From a virus, in IMG/VR virus record IMGVR_UViG_3300033049_000041, positions 21,232 through 85,231 of that record: a stretch of 64,000 nucleotides of DNA, one strand, 5' to 3'. Below the pieces are notes generated by a model. The model had not been told where the DNA came from, ran no database searches, and saw nothing but the letters and a program-made list of their open reading frames with translations. Positions within the stretch are counted from its first letter, which is position 1; every line of letters starts with the position of its first letter. Of this stretch, positions 8,055 to 15,415 are shown piece after piece. Made by a program: the position numbers and the translations under genes.

Positions 8055-8132
8055 TGAAGAACATGGGATTCGAACCCACAACCCTTCGAAGCAGGTGTCT
8101 AGCCATCAGAATATCCCAATTTGGAATGTTCT
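8055..8132 (-). tRNA. tRNA-like gene, identity undetermined
   Basis: Good T arm (GTGGG-TTCGAAT-CCCAT) and partly paired ends (AGAAC/GTTCT), plus a hairpin TCC-AAATT-GGGA in the D position. The anticodon arm is not canonical. Confidence 0.4.
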
Positions 8133-8134
8133 AG

Positions 8135-8203
8135 TGGAATATATGAGAGTTGAACTCACGTTACCCGACTAATACCGAATGCTCTACCATTGAAGCTACT
8201 TCC
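8135..8203 (-). tRNA. degenerate tRNA-like gene
   Basis: D arm GCTTCAATGGTAGAGC and T-loop TTCAACT are present, but only four acceptor pairs (GGAA/TTCC) form and the anticodon arm is irregular with a 6-nt loop. Possibly a decaying tRNA. Confidence 0.4.
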
Positions 8204-8210
8204 TCAGTTG

Positions 8211-8283
8211 TGGAGAAGATGAGACTCGAACTCATATCCTTTTCGTTGCAAACGAAATGCTCAACCAATTGAGCTACTTCCCC
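8211..8283 (-). tRNA. tRNA-Ala(UGC)
   Basis: Anticodon arm TTTCG-TTTGCAA-CGAAA. Acceptor GGGGAAG/CTTCTCC keeps the G3-U70 alanine identity pair. Confidence 0.93.
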
Positions 8284-8466
8284 ATAAAATCATCATCCAT
8301 TTCCAAGTGGAATACTTAGTAAGGCATCAAACATCCTTACACCCTATTTAATAAGTAACTTGATTATCTTTATCAATTACTATGTTTTAAGTAGCTTACA
8401 ATAATTAAATGTTCCTTGGCAAACCCTACCTTGGTCGTAGTAATCATCTTCAGTAATGACTATCTC

Positions 8467-9060
8467 TTAACTTATAAGTTCTTTATAAGTCATCATTTTT
8501 CTTTCATCAAAGTTAAAACTTTTCCTCTTGGACAATAATAGGTAATTGTGTGTACTATAGATAATATGCCCGTATCCTGCAAAATTAATAATTATATTTT
8601 TCAGTTTTAATTGCATTTTATAATCCAATGTTCTATCTATTTCATCTAGTAGAATGATGTTATTCTTTGTATTTGATTCTTTGAGTTTCGTTAATAATCT
8701 CATTAATTGAATTAGAGTAGATTCTCCTTGAGATTTATTACTTCGTTCCATACCACCTAACTTTAGAAATGAAGACATATCCATCATAGCAGCTCCATGT
8801 GAATCATCTTCAGCAGCAAAGAAACTGTAGAAATTATAATCACCATCTATTTCAAGACAACCTTTAAGTTCAGTTCTACTAATTAAAAAGTTATTATTTT
8901 CTTCCTTATCAAGCATTCTAATTGCAGTTAATAATGTAGTCTTTCCACTACCATTAGTACCACTAATCAAATTAATCAAGCTATTAAATTCGAATACTTC
9001 ATCCTTCTTTAGTATTAATTTATCATCGTAAATAACATCTTTAAGAATTGTAATCTTCAT
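8467..9060 (-). CDS. small ABC-type ATPase, 197 aa
   Basis: All parts of a single-domain ATPase are present: Walker A GTNGSGKTT (residue ~34), signature SQGES (~110), Walker B NIILLDEID (~134) and H-loop STHN (~164). No membrane segment or coiled coil, so it is not a transporter subunit on its own; it resembles stand-alone AAA_21/RecF-like ATPases of mobile elements. Partner unknown. Confidence 0.85.
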   Translation of the reverse strand: MKITILKDVIYDDKLILKKDEVFEFNSLINLISGTNGSGKTTLLTAIRMLDKEENNNFLISRTELKGCLEIDGDYNFYSFFAAEDDSHGAAMMDMSSFLKLGGMERSNKSQGESTLIQLMRLLTKLKESNTKNNIILLDEIDRTLDYKMQLKLKNIIINFAGYGHIIYSTHNYLLLSKRKSFNFDERKMMTYKELIS

Positions 9061-9067
9061 TTAATCT

Positions 9068-9247
9068 TTATTTAGTTTGTTTAGTAATTAGTTTAACTGC
9101 TTTATCATCCTGTAAATCCAATAGTGCTTCCTTAATGTCAGGATGTGTTAAATCATTCTTAGCTAATATTCTAGCAAGATAGATTATAGAATCTATAAAT
9201 CCTATCAACATTCCTTCATCACTTTTACAATCTATTGGTTTATTCAT
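9068..9247 (-). CDS. small unknown helical protein, 59 aa
   Basis: ATG at 9247 overlapping the upstream stop as TAATG. Product MNKPIDCKSDEGMLIGFIDS onward, amphipathic, ends QTK. The stop/start overlap is strong evidence for coupled translation. Confidence 0.75.
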   Translation of the reverse strand: MNKPIDCKSDEGMLIGFIDSIIYLARILAKNDLTHPDIKEALLDLQDDKAVKLITKQTK

Positions 9248-9498
9248 TATGCTATCCTTACGGTACTCTCTTTCAAGGATTTAATATAAAATCTTTTAAG
9301 CATTGTTGCGTATTCCTCATCTTTAAATTCACCACCATTAGCATCTGCTATAGGTATTGGAAATTCATACTTTACTTCATTGACTTTAAATGAGTAGAAA
9401 AGATTTTCATCTTTAAATCTCATAAACTTAGCCATTCTCTTAGTTCTATCTGCTTCATAAGCAAATTCTTTTACACTTGGAAATTCTACATTTTCCAT
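9247..9498 (-). CDS. unknown protein, 83 aa
   Basis: ATG at 9498. Charged, with FKVNEVKYEFPIPIADANGG in the middle; no family recognised. Coupled to the 59-aa gene, which leads into the ATPase gene. Confidence 0.7.
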   Translation of the reverse strand: MENVEFPSVKEFAYEADRTKRMAKFMRFKDENLFYSFKVNEVKYEFPIPIADANGGEFKDEEYATMLKRFYIKSLKESTVRIA

Positions 9499-9543
9499 TA
9501 CTCTACTCTTTAATAATTCCTTACTTATCTTTCTTTTGTATTG

Positions 9544-9616
9544 TGCGAGTGACAGGTCTCGAACCTGCAGCCTTCAGATTGGAAATCTATTGCGCTACCA
9601 ATTGCGCCACACTCGC
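9544..9616 (-). tRNA. tRNA-Gly(UCC)
   Basis: Acceptor GCGAGTG/CACTCGC, anticodon loop TTTCCAA, T-loop TTCGAGA. The first anticodon-stem pair is mismatched. Confidence 0.88.
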
Positions 9617-9694
9617 TTAATAAGGAGGAGAAAGTAACTTAATCATTATATAGACACGTATTGCATCCTCCTCCGTTAACTTGAACTATAGTAG

Positions 9695-9779
9695 TACTCC
9701 CAGTGGGAGTTGAACCCACACGAACCAATCGGTCCACTGGATTTTAAGTCCAGCATGTCTACCATTCCATCATGAGAGC
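9695..9779 (-). tRNA. tRNA-Leu(UAA)
   Basis: Class II with variable arm; anticodon arm CTGGA-CTTAAAA-TCCAG, T-loop TTCAACT. Confidence 0.93.
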
Positions 9780-9786
9780 ATTTGTA

Positions 9787-10239
9787 TTACATTCTATTGT
9801 AATAATCTAACCAAAATTCTATATCTTCAAAATCTATAACTGTCAATCTATCTGATTTATTTCCCATTTTAAAACCAATCTTAAACTGTTCATTTTCAAA
9901 GATAACAAATGTAAATCCTTTTAACCAACTATATAAATCTTGTTGTACGAATCCTTTTCTTTTAAAGAATGATTCTGCTTTATTTAAGCGAGAAGTTATG
10001 TTATGTTGAGGAGAAATTTCCTTAATATTAGGTAAACCACCAACTACTACGTAATGCTCACAACCTTTAATCTTCTTTAGTTTAGCAAATCCTTTATCAG
10101 GATATGGATGAAACTTATTGTAAATATAGCCATTAGGACTAAGTGATATAGGACCTATTATACTAGCACTACCAGCACTTTGTACTATGTAATTGCCCGC
10201 TTTATCTAAATCATCATTATCAGTTTTAATTCTACGCAT
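9787..10239 (-). CDS. unknown protein, 150 aa
   Basis: ATG at 10239, overlapping the stop region of the upstream zinc-ribbon gene. Gly/Ser-rich stretch GSASIIGPISLSPNGYIYNK near residue 22, aromatic-rich end. No family recognised. Confidence 0.7.
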   Translation of the reverse strand: MRRIKTDNDDLDKAGNYIVQSAGSASIIGPISLSPNGYIYNKFHPYPDKGFAKLKKIKGCEHYVVVGGLPNIKEISPQHNITSRLNKAESFFKRKGFVQQDLYSWLKGFTFVIFENEQFKIGFKMGNKSDRLTVIDFEDIEFWLDYYNRM

Positions 10240-10589
10240 TATTTCATTTGATTATTATTACCACCCAATATACTATTATTATTTCCTATTAGTATGTTAT
10301 TATTACCATGTACAGTACAGCTATAACCAGTAACTTTATTGTTATTTCCACTAACATCAATATCATTACCTGATACCTTATTATTATTGCCAATAACATG
10401 AACATTATTACCTGAGAATGTAGAATTATTCATCTTAACAGTCCTCTTAGACCATTTTCCTAGTTTAACGACAGATAACTCCACTTTCTTCTTTAAAGGC
10501 TTCTTAGCGTAATTTGTACCACAATAATCACACGTAGTAGCATCTTCTAAGATAGGTGCTGTACAAGCTAAACATTTTAATATTTCCAT
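10239..10589 (-). CDS. zinc-ribbon plus GNNN-repeat beta-solenoid protein
   Basis: ATG at 10589 (MEILKCLACTAPI); the upstream TTG is less likely. N-terminal zinc ribbon C-x2-C (CLAC) and C-x2-C (CDYC) within 25 residues, then a basic linker, then at least six repeats of the form V-x-GNNN-x-V (residues ~60-116), typical of DUF3060-like right-handed beta-helices. An unusual small fusion; a scaffold or adaptor role is only a guess. Confidence 0.78.
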   Translation of the reverse strand: MEILKCLACTAPILEDATTCDYCGTNYAKKPLKKKVELSVVKLGKWSKRTVKMNNSTFSGNNVHVIGNNNKVSGNDIDVSGNNNKVTGYSCTVHGNNNILIGNNNSILGGNNNQMK

Positions 10590-10604
10590 GATTATTATTT
10601 TTAG

Positions 10605-10701
10605 TACCAAAAGAAGGACTCGAACCCCCAGTCACTTTACAATCAATTACTAGCACATTGAGTGTTTCATAAAGCCGCTTTGCCAATTAGCGTATTTCGG
10701 T
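10605..10701 (-). tRNA. interrupted tRNA, probably Ile(GAU)
   Basis: Acceptor ACCGAAA/TTTTGGT, D arm CGCT..AGCG, T-loop TTCGAGT and anticodon stem CTTTA/TAAAG pair well, but the loop is 30 nt instead of 7. Removing 23 nt leaves loop TTGATTG with anticodon GAU. It has its own small insertion without the TTACTTCG element. Confidence 0.6.
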
Positions 10702-10747
10702 ATGAATTAGAAGGAATCGTATATCCTAGATTCCCTCTAATTTTTGT

Positions 10748-10994
10748 AACTACTAGTATTCAATAGATCTTTAGCTAAGAGACTCTTGTTCTACCACTGA
10801 ACTACACGTCCATAGCAAGTAATGAGATGCTTCTAGGCAGTCATTACTCGATTGGTTTCACCCATTTGGAGCAATCCAATTGAGGACGTGGTGGGAATCG
10901 AACCCACGACGTAGAGATTAAGGTATCTATTGACGTTCATAAATGCTTCAATCTAAAGCTTGACTCACAAAACTAAATCTAAAAGGCTAGTGTT
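10748..10994 (-). tRNA. circularly permuted tRNA-Lys(CUU)
   Basis: In transcript order the T arm and 3' acceptor CACGTCC (10884-10890) come first, then a 72-nt spacer with its own hairpins, then 5' acceptor GGACGTG (10805-10811), D arm and AGAGTCTCTTA. The seven acceptor pairs match perfectly. Flanks pair as a 9-bp helix (10925-10933 with 10760-10768). Joining at the shared CTTA gives anticodon loop CTCTTAA, read as Lys(CUU). Confidence 0.75.
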
Positions 10995-11029
10995 GCTACA
11001 TCTAATGCTAAAGCTTAAAAGTCATATTT

Positions 11030-11827
11030 TTAAAGACCAGCATGAAGGTAATCAAATACCTTCAAACCTAAGTCTGATTTTTTAATTTCTACTGAGTTAG
11101 CTGATTCTAATGCCTCTATTACAGCAGTATATAGAGTATTAAAATTCGTAATAACTCTGGCTCTCAATTGAATTGAAATCTCACCTGAGAACTTCTGTTC
11201 AGTATAAGTACCTGTTTGAACAAGTTCCTTACGAGCAGACTTCACTGGTGTTCTATTTTGCCCAGGATTGTTATCTTCTAGAATATACTCTGTTGTATTA
11301 GTAGTTCTAGTTACACCTTCGTACAACTCATTCTCATAAACACCAGTACGTGCAAAATCCTCATTTTCTGAAACTTTCCACATTTCATTTTGTTCTCTAA
11401 CAGGTAAAACCGCATAGATGTCTCTCAACTTAGATTTCTCTAAAGTTGATTTCAATCTCAATAATTCCAAAGAACTGTATTCACCCCAAGACTTTCCTTC
11501 AACTATCAATTCTGCTTTTACAACTCCAGAAGCATTAGTTTTCTCAATAGAGAAAACAATTTCCATGTAATTTTCAGCAGATTTAGCCATGTAATCTAGT
11601 TGCTCCTTTACAGTAGCTGATACATATTTAGTAGCAATTCTATTCTCTTCAGGTAAATATGGCTCAATCGCCTTATGAGTTTTCTTTACTCCTAGGTACA
11701 ATCCTTGCTTATTCTTTAAATTAGATAAAGCATTACTTGTGTTGTTTTTAAATTCACCTTCTCCTCGCTCTCTAAGTCCAATATATGTACCTAGAGTTTG
11801 TTTTCTAATTGGGTTATTATCTGACAT
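11030..11827 (-). CDS. unknown conserved-looking protein, 265 aa
   Basis: ATG at 11827 (MSDNNPIRKQTLGTYIGLRE). One of the longer unknown genes; alternating charged and beta-rich regions, no transmembrane segment, no catalytic motif I can name. Flanked on both sides by unusual tRNA loci but shows no RNA-binding signature. Confidence 0.78.
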   Translation of the reverse strand: MSDNNPIRKQTLGTYIGLRERGEGEFKNNTSNALSNLKNKQGLYLGVKKTHKAIEPYLPEENRIATKYVSATVKEQLDYMAKSAENYMEIVFSIEKTNASGVVKAELIVEGKSWGEYSSLELLRLKSTLEKSKLRDIYAVLPVREQNEMWKVSENEDFARTGVYENELYEGVTRTTNTTEYILEDNNPGQNRTPVKSARKELVQTGTYTEQKFSGEISIQLRARVITNFNTLYTAVIEALESANSVEIKKSDLGLKVFDYLHAGL

Positions 11828-11869
11828 GTTTTTTTACTTTTCCTTTTTACTAAATCTAATTCTAAAATT

Positions 11870-12017
11870 GGGTGGGTGATCGGACTCGAACCGACGACCT
11901 TTCATTTAACAGATGATAATGCGAAGTAACTTATGAAAATCAGTACTACCGTAGTAAACAAATGTATTCTAAGTATAAAAATGCATAAATGCTCTAACCA
12001 ACTGAGCTACACCCACC
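11870..12017 (-). tRNA. tRNA-Asn(GUU) interrupted by a 72-nt element
   Basis: Exons: 12017-11985 (acceptor, D arm, 5' anticodon strand TTTAT) and 11912-11870 (CTGTTAA loop, T arm, 3' acceptor). Insert 11913-11984 contains hairpin P1 (TACTAC/GTAGTA), then TACTGA-N10-TTACTTCG and helix P2 (ACTTA/TAAGT). After removal a normal cloverleaf forms. The acceptor also looks His-like (G-1, C73), so identity rests on the loop. Confidence 0.82.
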
Positions 12018-12022
12018 GTTTG

Positions 12023-12490
12023 TTATTTTAAATATCCAAAATCAATTAACCATTCATCAATCTTCTTATATAAATCTCTAGGTATTTTAATCCTATTATA
12101 TCTCCATTCTATGTTATTATGAAATGATACAGTATTATCATCAGTGTGAAATGATAAGTAAGGTCTATATTCACCATCCAATGCAACATAAGAACGAAAT
12201 CTAATAATACTACCATTAAAACCAACGTAAGTTTGATTATTACTACCTGACTTAACTTCCGTTACAGTTCTATTCATACATACTAATTGGGCATGACCAA
12301 AACTAGTTAAAGGTTTTCTCTGGTCTGAACAGCAACATAATAATAGTATATAATCCTTTAAGTACATTGCAGGTATAAAATGCTTAACATGTACAGGTAT
12401 CTGATACTTATTAAACAATTCTGCACGTTTCTTTATAGAGAAATCTTGATAATTAACAACCGCTATTAATTCTGATACTATCTTATTCAT
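12023..12490 (-). CDS. unknown protein, 155 aa
   Basis: ATG at 12490. Contains CCC near residue 52 and FNGSIIRFRSY near residue 90; mixed alpha/beta, no signal peptide, no recognised family. Confidence 0.72.
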   Translation of the reverse strand: MNKIVSELIAVVNYQDFSIKKRAELFNKYQIPVHVKHFIPAMYLKDYILLLCCCSDQRKPLTSFGHAQLVCMNRTVTEVKSGSNNQTYVGFNGSIIRFRSYVALDGEYRPYLSFHTDDNTVSFHNNIEWRYNRIKIPRDLYKKIDEWLIDFGYLK

Positions 12491-12503
12491 TTGATGTATT
12501 TAG

Positions 12504-12649
12504 CGGAACTATCGGGATTTGAACCCGATAATCTCTGAGTAGACAACCCAGAAAAATTACGAAGTAACATAATTAATTAATATTCCGTTGAAAGGAAATG
12601 AAGGCAAACTATGACTATACGTAACGCTCAACCATTGAGCATTAGTTCC
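12504..12649 (-). tRNA. tRNA-Asp(GUC) interrupted by a 73-nt element
   Basis: Acceptor GGAACTA/TAGTTCC, D arm GCTC..GAGC, anticodon arm CTGGG-TTGTCTA-CTCAG and T arm are all intact. Insert 12552-12624 sits between the D and anticodon arms and holds P1 (TTCC/GGAA), TATTAA-N9-TTACTTCG and P2 (CATAGTT/AATTATG), the same fold as in the tRNA-Asn insert. Confidence 0.85.
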
Positions 12650-12656
12650 ATATTAG

Positions 12657-12729
12657 TGATCCCGCAAGGACTTGAACCTTGAACCTCCGTGTTAAAAGCA
12701 CGATGCTCTACCAGTTGAGCTACGAAATC
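12657..12729 (-). tRNA. tRNA-Lys(UUU)
   Basis: Anticodon arm TCGTG-CTTTTAA-CACGG, acceptor GATTTCG/CGGGATC, T-loop TTCAAGT. Confidence 0.93.
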
Positions 12730-12830
12730 ATTTAGTCCTTTGTTAATATATTATAGTTTTTACCTGCTATGTACACTACAGGCTTTAATATACTCACTTA
12801 ACTCCACAAGGACTAGATGGATGCTTTTAA

Positions 12831-12916
12831 TGGGTCACATAACGAGATTCGAACTCGCTAATCTTTCGATACTGGTACCACAAACCAGCCCAACTCTCCA
12901 ACTTTGGCGTATGTGA
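12831..12916 (-). tRNA. tRNA-His(GUG) with long variable arm
   Basis: Anticodon arm CTGGT-TTGTGGT-ACCAG, acceptor TCACATA/TATGTGA, C73 and encoded CCA. Variable region forms ATC-GAAA-GAT, class II in shape, unusual for histidine. Confidence 0.85.
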
Positions 12917-12941
12917 AATCTTAAATATCTTGATAATTGTA

Positions 12942-13151
12942 TTAATCTTCTTCTTCTTCTTCGTAGTAGTCAGTAATAACATCAGTTATACTTAACGACT
13001 CTTTTACTAATGGCGCTCCTCCAACACTTAAATGGTAGAAATCATCTAATTTCTCTAAAGCTCTCTTCTCAGCTTCTTCCTCACTAAGTCCAGTAGTATC
13101 AATGCTAAAATTGAAGGTAATTGTTCCTTCAGTATAGTATTCCTTTTTCAT
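12942..13151 (-). CDS. unknown acidic protein, 69 aa
   Basis: ATG at 13151. Contains TTGLSEEEAEKRALEKLDDF, a helical segment seen in many small phage proteins, and a C-terminal run of Glu/Asp (YYEEEEED). Function unknown. Confidence 0.7.
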   Translation of the reverse strand: MKKEYYTEGTITFNFSIDTTGLSEEEAEKRALEKLDDFYHLSVGGAPLVKESLSITDVITDYYEEEEED

Positions 13152-13261
13152 AATTCTTCTTTAAAAGGAGGATAGACTAACTACTTCCTATCCTCCATAC
13201 TTTCCTAAACATATACTTCCTATGAAAAAGTATAAAAACATCATAATAATAACAATGCTTG

Positions 13262-13333
13262 CGTCCCAGGAGGGATTTGAACCCACGACCATTCGGTTAA
13301 CAGCCGAGCGCTCTACCACTGAGCTACTAAGAC
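13262..13333 (-). tRNA. tRNA-Asn(GUU)
   Basis: Anticodon loop CTGTTAA, acceptor GTCTTAG/CTGGGAC, T-loop TTCAAAT with one T-stem mismatch. Uninterrupted counterpart of 11870-12017. Confidence 0.9.
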
Positions 13334-13457
13334 GTAAATGAGAGTACCCTAACAATACTCCCGTTGGTGTACACCTTGATACTAAACCCTATGTCATCTG
13401 CTAATTAGGATAGCATAGTCTTCGTTTTGTATACCCAATTCCGAAGAATTTTTTATA

Positions 13458-14084
13458 CTATTCGGAAGACAATATGGCTTGCATCAGTTTCTTTTCGTTA
13501 TCACTAAAGTACTCAGGAAATTTCTTAAGTATCATACTATATGACTTCTTAAAATCTCCAGCAATAACTATACTTATTTTATTATACAACTTTAAAGTGA
13601 TGTAATGATATACATCCTCTTTCAATAAGTGTTTGTAGTTATGTTCCTTAATTCTAAATGTTCTTTCGAACTTTCTTCTCTTATTCTTACTCCATGCAGA
13701 AAGTAATTCATCTGCTAAATCTTTTCTTCCTCTGAAATAAAAGGTAAATAAGTTTAACATTTCATCTGTAATATTGTTTACTCTTAGGCTTACCATATTA
13801 TAATTTTCAAAGAAGTTAACAATTTTAGTTTTACCATGAAATCCAGCTAACATAATTAATTCAAATAATTCAGCTTGCTCTAGTATATCACTTTTTAATG
13901 CTTTTACTAAATCTATTACAAAACTCTTATCTGTATAATCATAGTATCCTAGATGAAATCGTTCTTCATCTTTTCTAAAGGTAACATATCCTGCAAACAT
14001 AAATCCAAAACCACCAATTCTATGATGAGGATAGTAAATAGTACCCCTTTTAATATAGGGATATAATATGGAGTCTGGTTGCAT
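13458..14084 (-). CDS. unknown protein, 208 aa
   Basis: ATG at 14084. Tyr/Phe-rich N-terminus (YYPHHRIGGFGFMFAGY), then largely helical and basic. No motif recognised; stands alone between tRNA loci. Confidence 0.72.
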   Translation of the reverse strand: MQPDSILYPYIKRGTIYYPHHRIGGFGFMFAGYVTFRKDEERFHLGYYDYTDKSFVIDLVKALKSDILEQAELFELIMLAGFHGKTKIVNFFENYNMVSLRVNNITDEMLNLFTFYFRGRKDLADELLSAWSKNKRRKFERTFRIKEHNYKHLLKEDVYHYITLKLYNKISIVIAGDFKKSYSMILKKFPEYFSDNEKKLMQAILSSE

Positions 14085-14142
14085 GATATGGATTTGAATT
14101 GTGTAATAAATTGAGTGGTCGGGGTAGCAAGATTCGAACTTG

Positions 14143-14529
14143 CTATAAAGAATTTATAAATTCAGCATGATAAGAAGTAACTTCATCTTCAATAAGATGT
14201 TTAAATCTACTATGCCAGTATTTATGATGAGTAGGACATAAGGGTATTAAATTTTCTATAGAATTATTAGTGTGATTTCCATCAAAATGATGTACTTCTA
14301 CAATATTAGATTCTTTACAAATTACACATGATTTTTCATGTTGTAGAAAACAAGTACTACGATAGCGAGATTCTTTCCAATTAGGATTATTCTTACCACT
14401 TCTAAAATATGTATTTGAACATGAATGTGAACAAGTAGTTTTCTCTCTTGGAGACCCTTGTTTAGTTTCAAATTCGTTATCGCATACAGGACAACTTTTA
14501 ATTATCCTGTTATATACCTTTCTACTCAC
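14143..14529 (-). CDS. HNH endonuclease inside a split tRNA gene
   Basis: Homing-type HNH protein. Zinc-binding pairs CPVC (residue ~13), CSHSC and CVIC, then the catalytic core EVHHFDGNHTNNSIENLIPL followed by CPTHH. The likely start is GTG at 14529, because the frame upstream lies in tRNA-Pro. The stop codon is within the 3' half of the interrupted tRNA, and the last codons overlap the conserved TTACTTC motif, as expected if the gene travels with an intron-like element. Confidence 0.85.
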   Translation of the reverse strand: MSRKVYNRIIKSCPVCDNEFETKQGSPREKTTCSHSCSNTYFRSGKNNPNWKESRYRSTCFLQHEKSCVICKESNIVEVHHFDGNHTNNSIENLIPLCPTHHKYWHSRFKHLIEDEVTSYHAEFINSL

Positions 14530-14543
14530 AACTTGTAATTGAG

Positions 14544-14618
14544 TATGGGTGTCCAGATTCGAACTGGAAATCTCTTGCTCCCAAAGCAAGTGCCTTAACC
14601 TGATTAGGCTACACCCAT
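14544..14618 (-). tRNA. tRNA-Pro(UGG)
   Basis: Acceptor ATGGGTG/CACCCAT, anticodon arm CTTGC-TTTGGGA-GCAAG, T-loop TTCGAAT. Sits inside the larger split tRNA locus, immediately upstream of the HNH gene. Confidence 0.92.
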
Positions 14619-14706
14619 ATATCCCTTATGTCTTATTCTTTCTTTTACTAACTCATTAACTGAGCTATACCCCGAAATGTCGAATTTAATCGACTATATT
14701 GTAAAT

Positions 14707-15258
14707 TTATGCTATACTTATATCTATCTCTAGATTATAAGCATCAACATGAAAGTGATACTTTTCTATGATGAATTGTAACATTGATTTGTATATTCTT
14801 TTATTATCCATTAAAATGTATGAATTATCATCAAAGTAAGCATACAGATTTTCTAATGTACTAATATAGAATGTCTTACATCCTATACTTAAAAGTTTCT
14901 CTTCTACACTAACAACCCAATCATTTCCTAATGTATACGGTGAACATAAAGCAGCACTGTGTATATGTGCATAAGCTTTATCTAGCCGTTTCTCAGTATG
15001 AATATTTCTTAGTGTTGCAGAATCACTAGGTCTCCAATTACTACCAAAACAAATAAGATATTCATACTTATAGCTAACTGAAGATACTACTGCAGTTTTA
15101 GATTGCTCTGTTCTTATAGCATAATCCAAATAGCATTTTCTATGGAACTCTTTAATCTCTGTAGTACTACCTTTATAATAGTAATAGAACTTCTTATGTG
15201 CTCTACTAATGTGTTTCTTAATCTCCTTCTTCCTCGCTCTCTCCTCCTCCTTTGTCAT
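14707..15258 (-). CDS. unknown protein, 183 aa
   Basis: ATG at 15258. Strongly basic helical N-terminus (EEERARKKEIKKHISRAHKK), then a mixed domain with no motif recognised. Could bind nucleic acid through the N-terminus, an inference from charge only. Confidence 0.7.
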   Translation of the reverse strand: MTKEEERARKKEIKKHISRAHKKFYYYYKGSTTEIKEFHRKCYLDYAIRTEQSKTAVVSSVSYKYEYLICFGSNWRPSDSATLRNIHTEKRLDKAYAHIHSAALCSPYTLGNDWVVSVEEKLLSIGCKTFYISTLENLYAYFDDNSYILMDNKRIYKSMLQFIIEKYHFHVDAYNLEIDISIA

Positions 15259-15260
15259 TC

Positions 15261-15404
15261 TTAATCTTTTTTATCACATACAGTACAGGTAAACTTTGGT
15301 GAACCTGTTTTTACATTAGTAGCCGTAGCGTATCTTTTTCCTTTACCGTAATTCTTATCTTGGAACTCATGTTCACAATCACACTTAATAATCTTTCCTG
15401 CCAT
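15261..15404 (-). CDS. small zinc-binding protein, 47 aa
   Basis: ATG at 15404 (MAGKIIKCDCEHEFQDKNYG), TAA at 15261. Pattern C-x-C-x2-H then FTCTVCDKK gives a plausible zinc ribbon. Lies between the 183-aa gene and the peptidase-like gene with short gaps. Confidence 0.72.
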   Translation of the reverse strand: MAGKIIKCDCEHEFQDKNYGKGKRYATATNVKTGSPKFTCTVCDKKD

Positions 15405-15415
15405 TTTATTTTGTT

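Larger units (their letters stand above)
14116..14674 (-). tRNA. tRNA split by an HNH-bearing insertion
   Basis: 5' part CGGGGTA plus GCTCAGTTAATGAGT at 14674-14650; 3' part with T arm GCAAG-TTCGAAT-CTTGC, acceptor TACCCCG, A73 and encoded CCA at 14143-14116. The acceptor strands pair 7 of 7 across ~500 nt. The intervening DNA carries a complete tRNA-Pro and an HNH gene. Near the 3' exon it has TATTGA-N8-TTACTTCT, close to the shared element. Anticodon not assignable. Confidence 0.6.

Noticed and set aside
10239-10480. CRISPR-like or tandem DNA repeat suggested by recurring ATTATTATT motifs
   Set aside because: The periodicity comes from GNNN protein repeats in a coding gene; there are no spacers.
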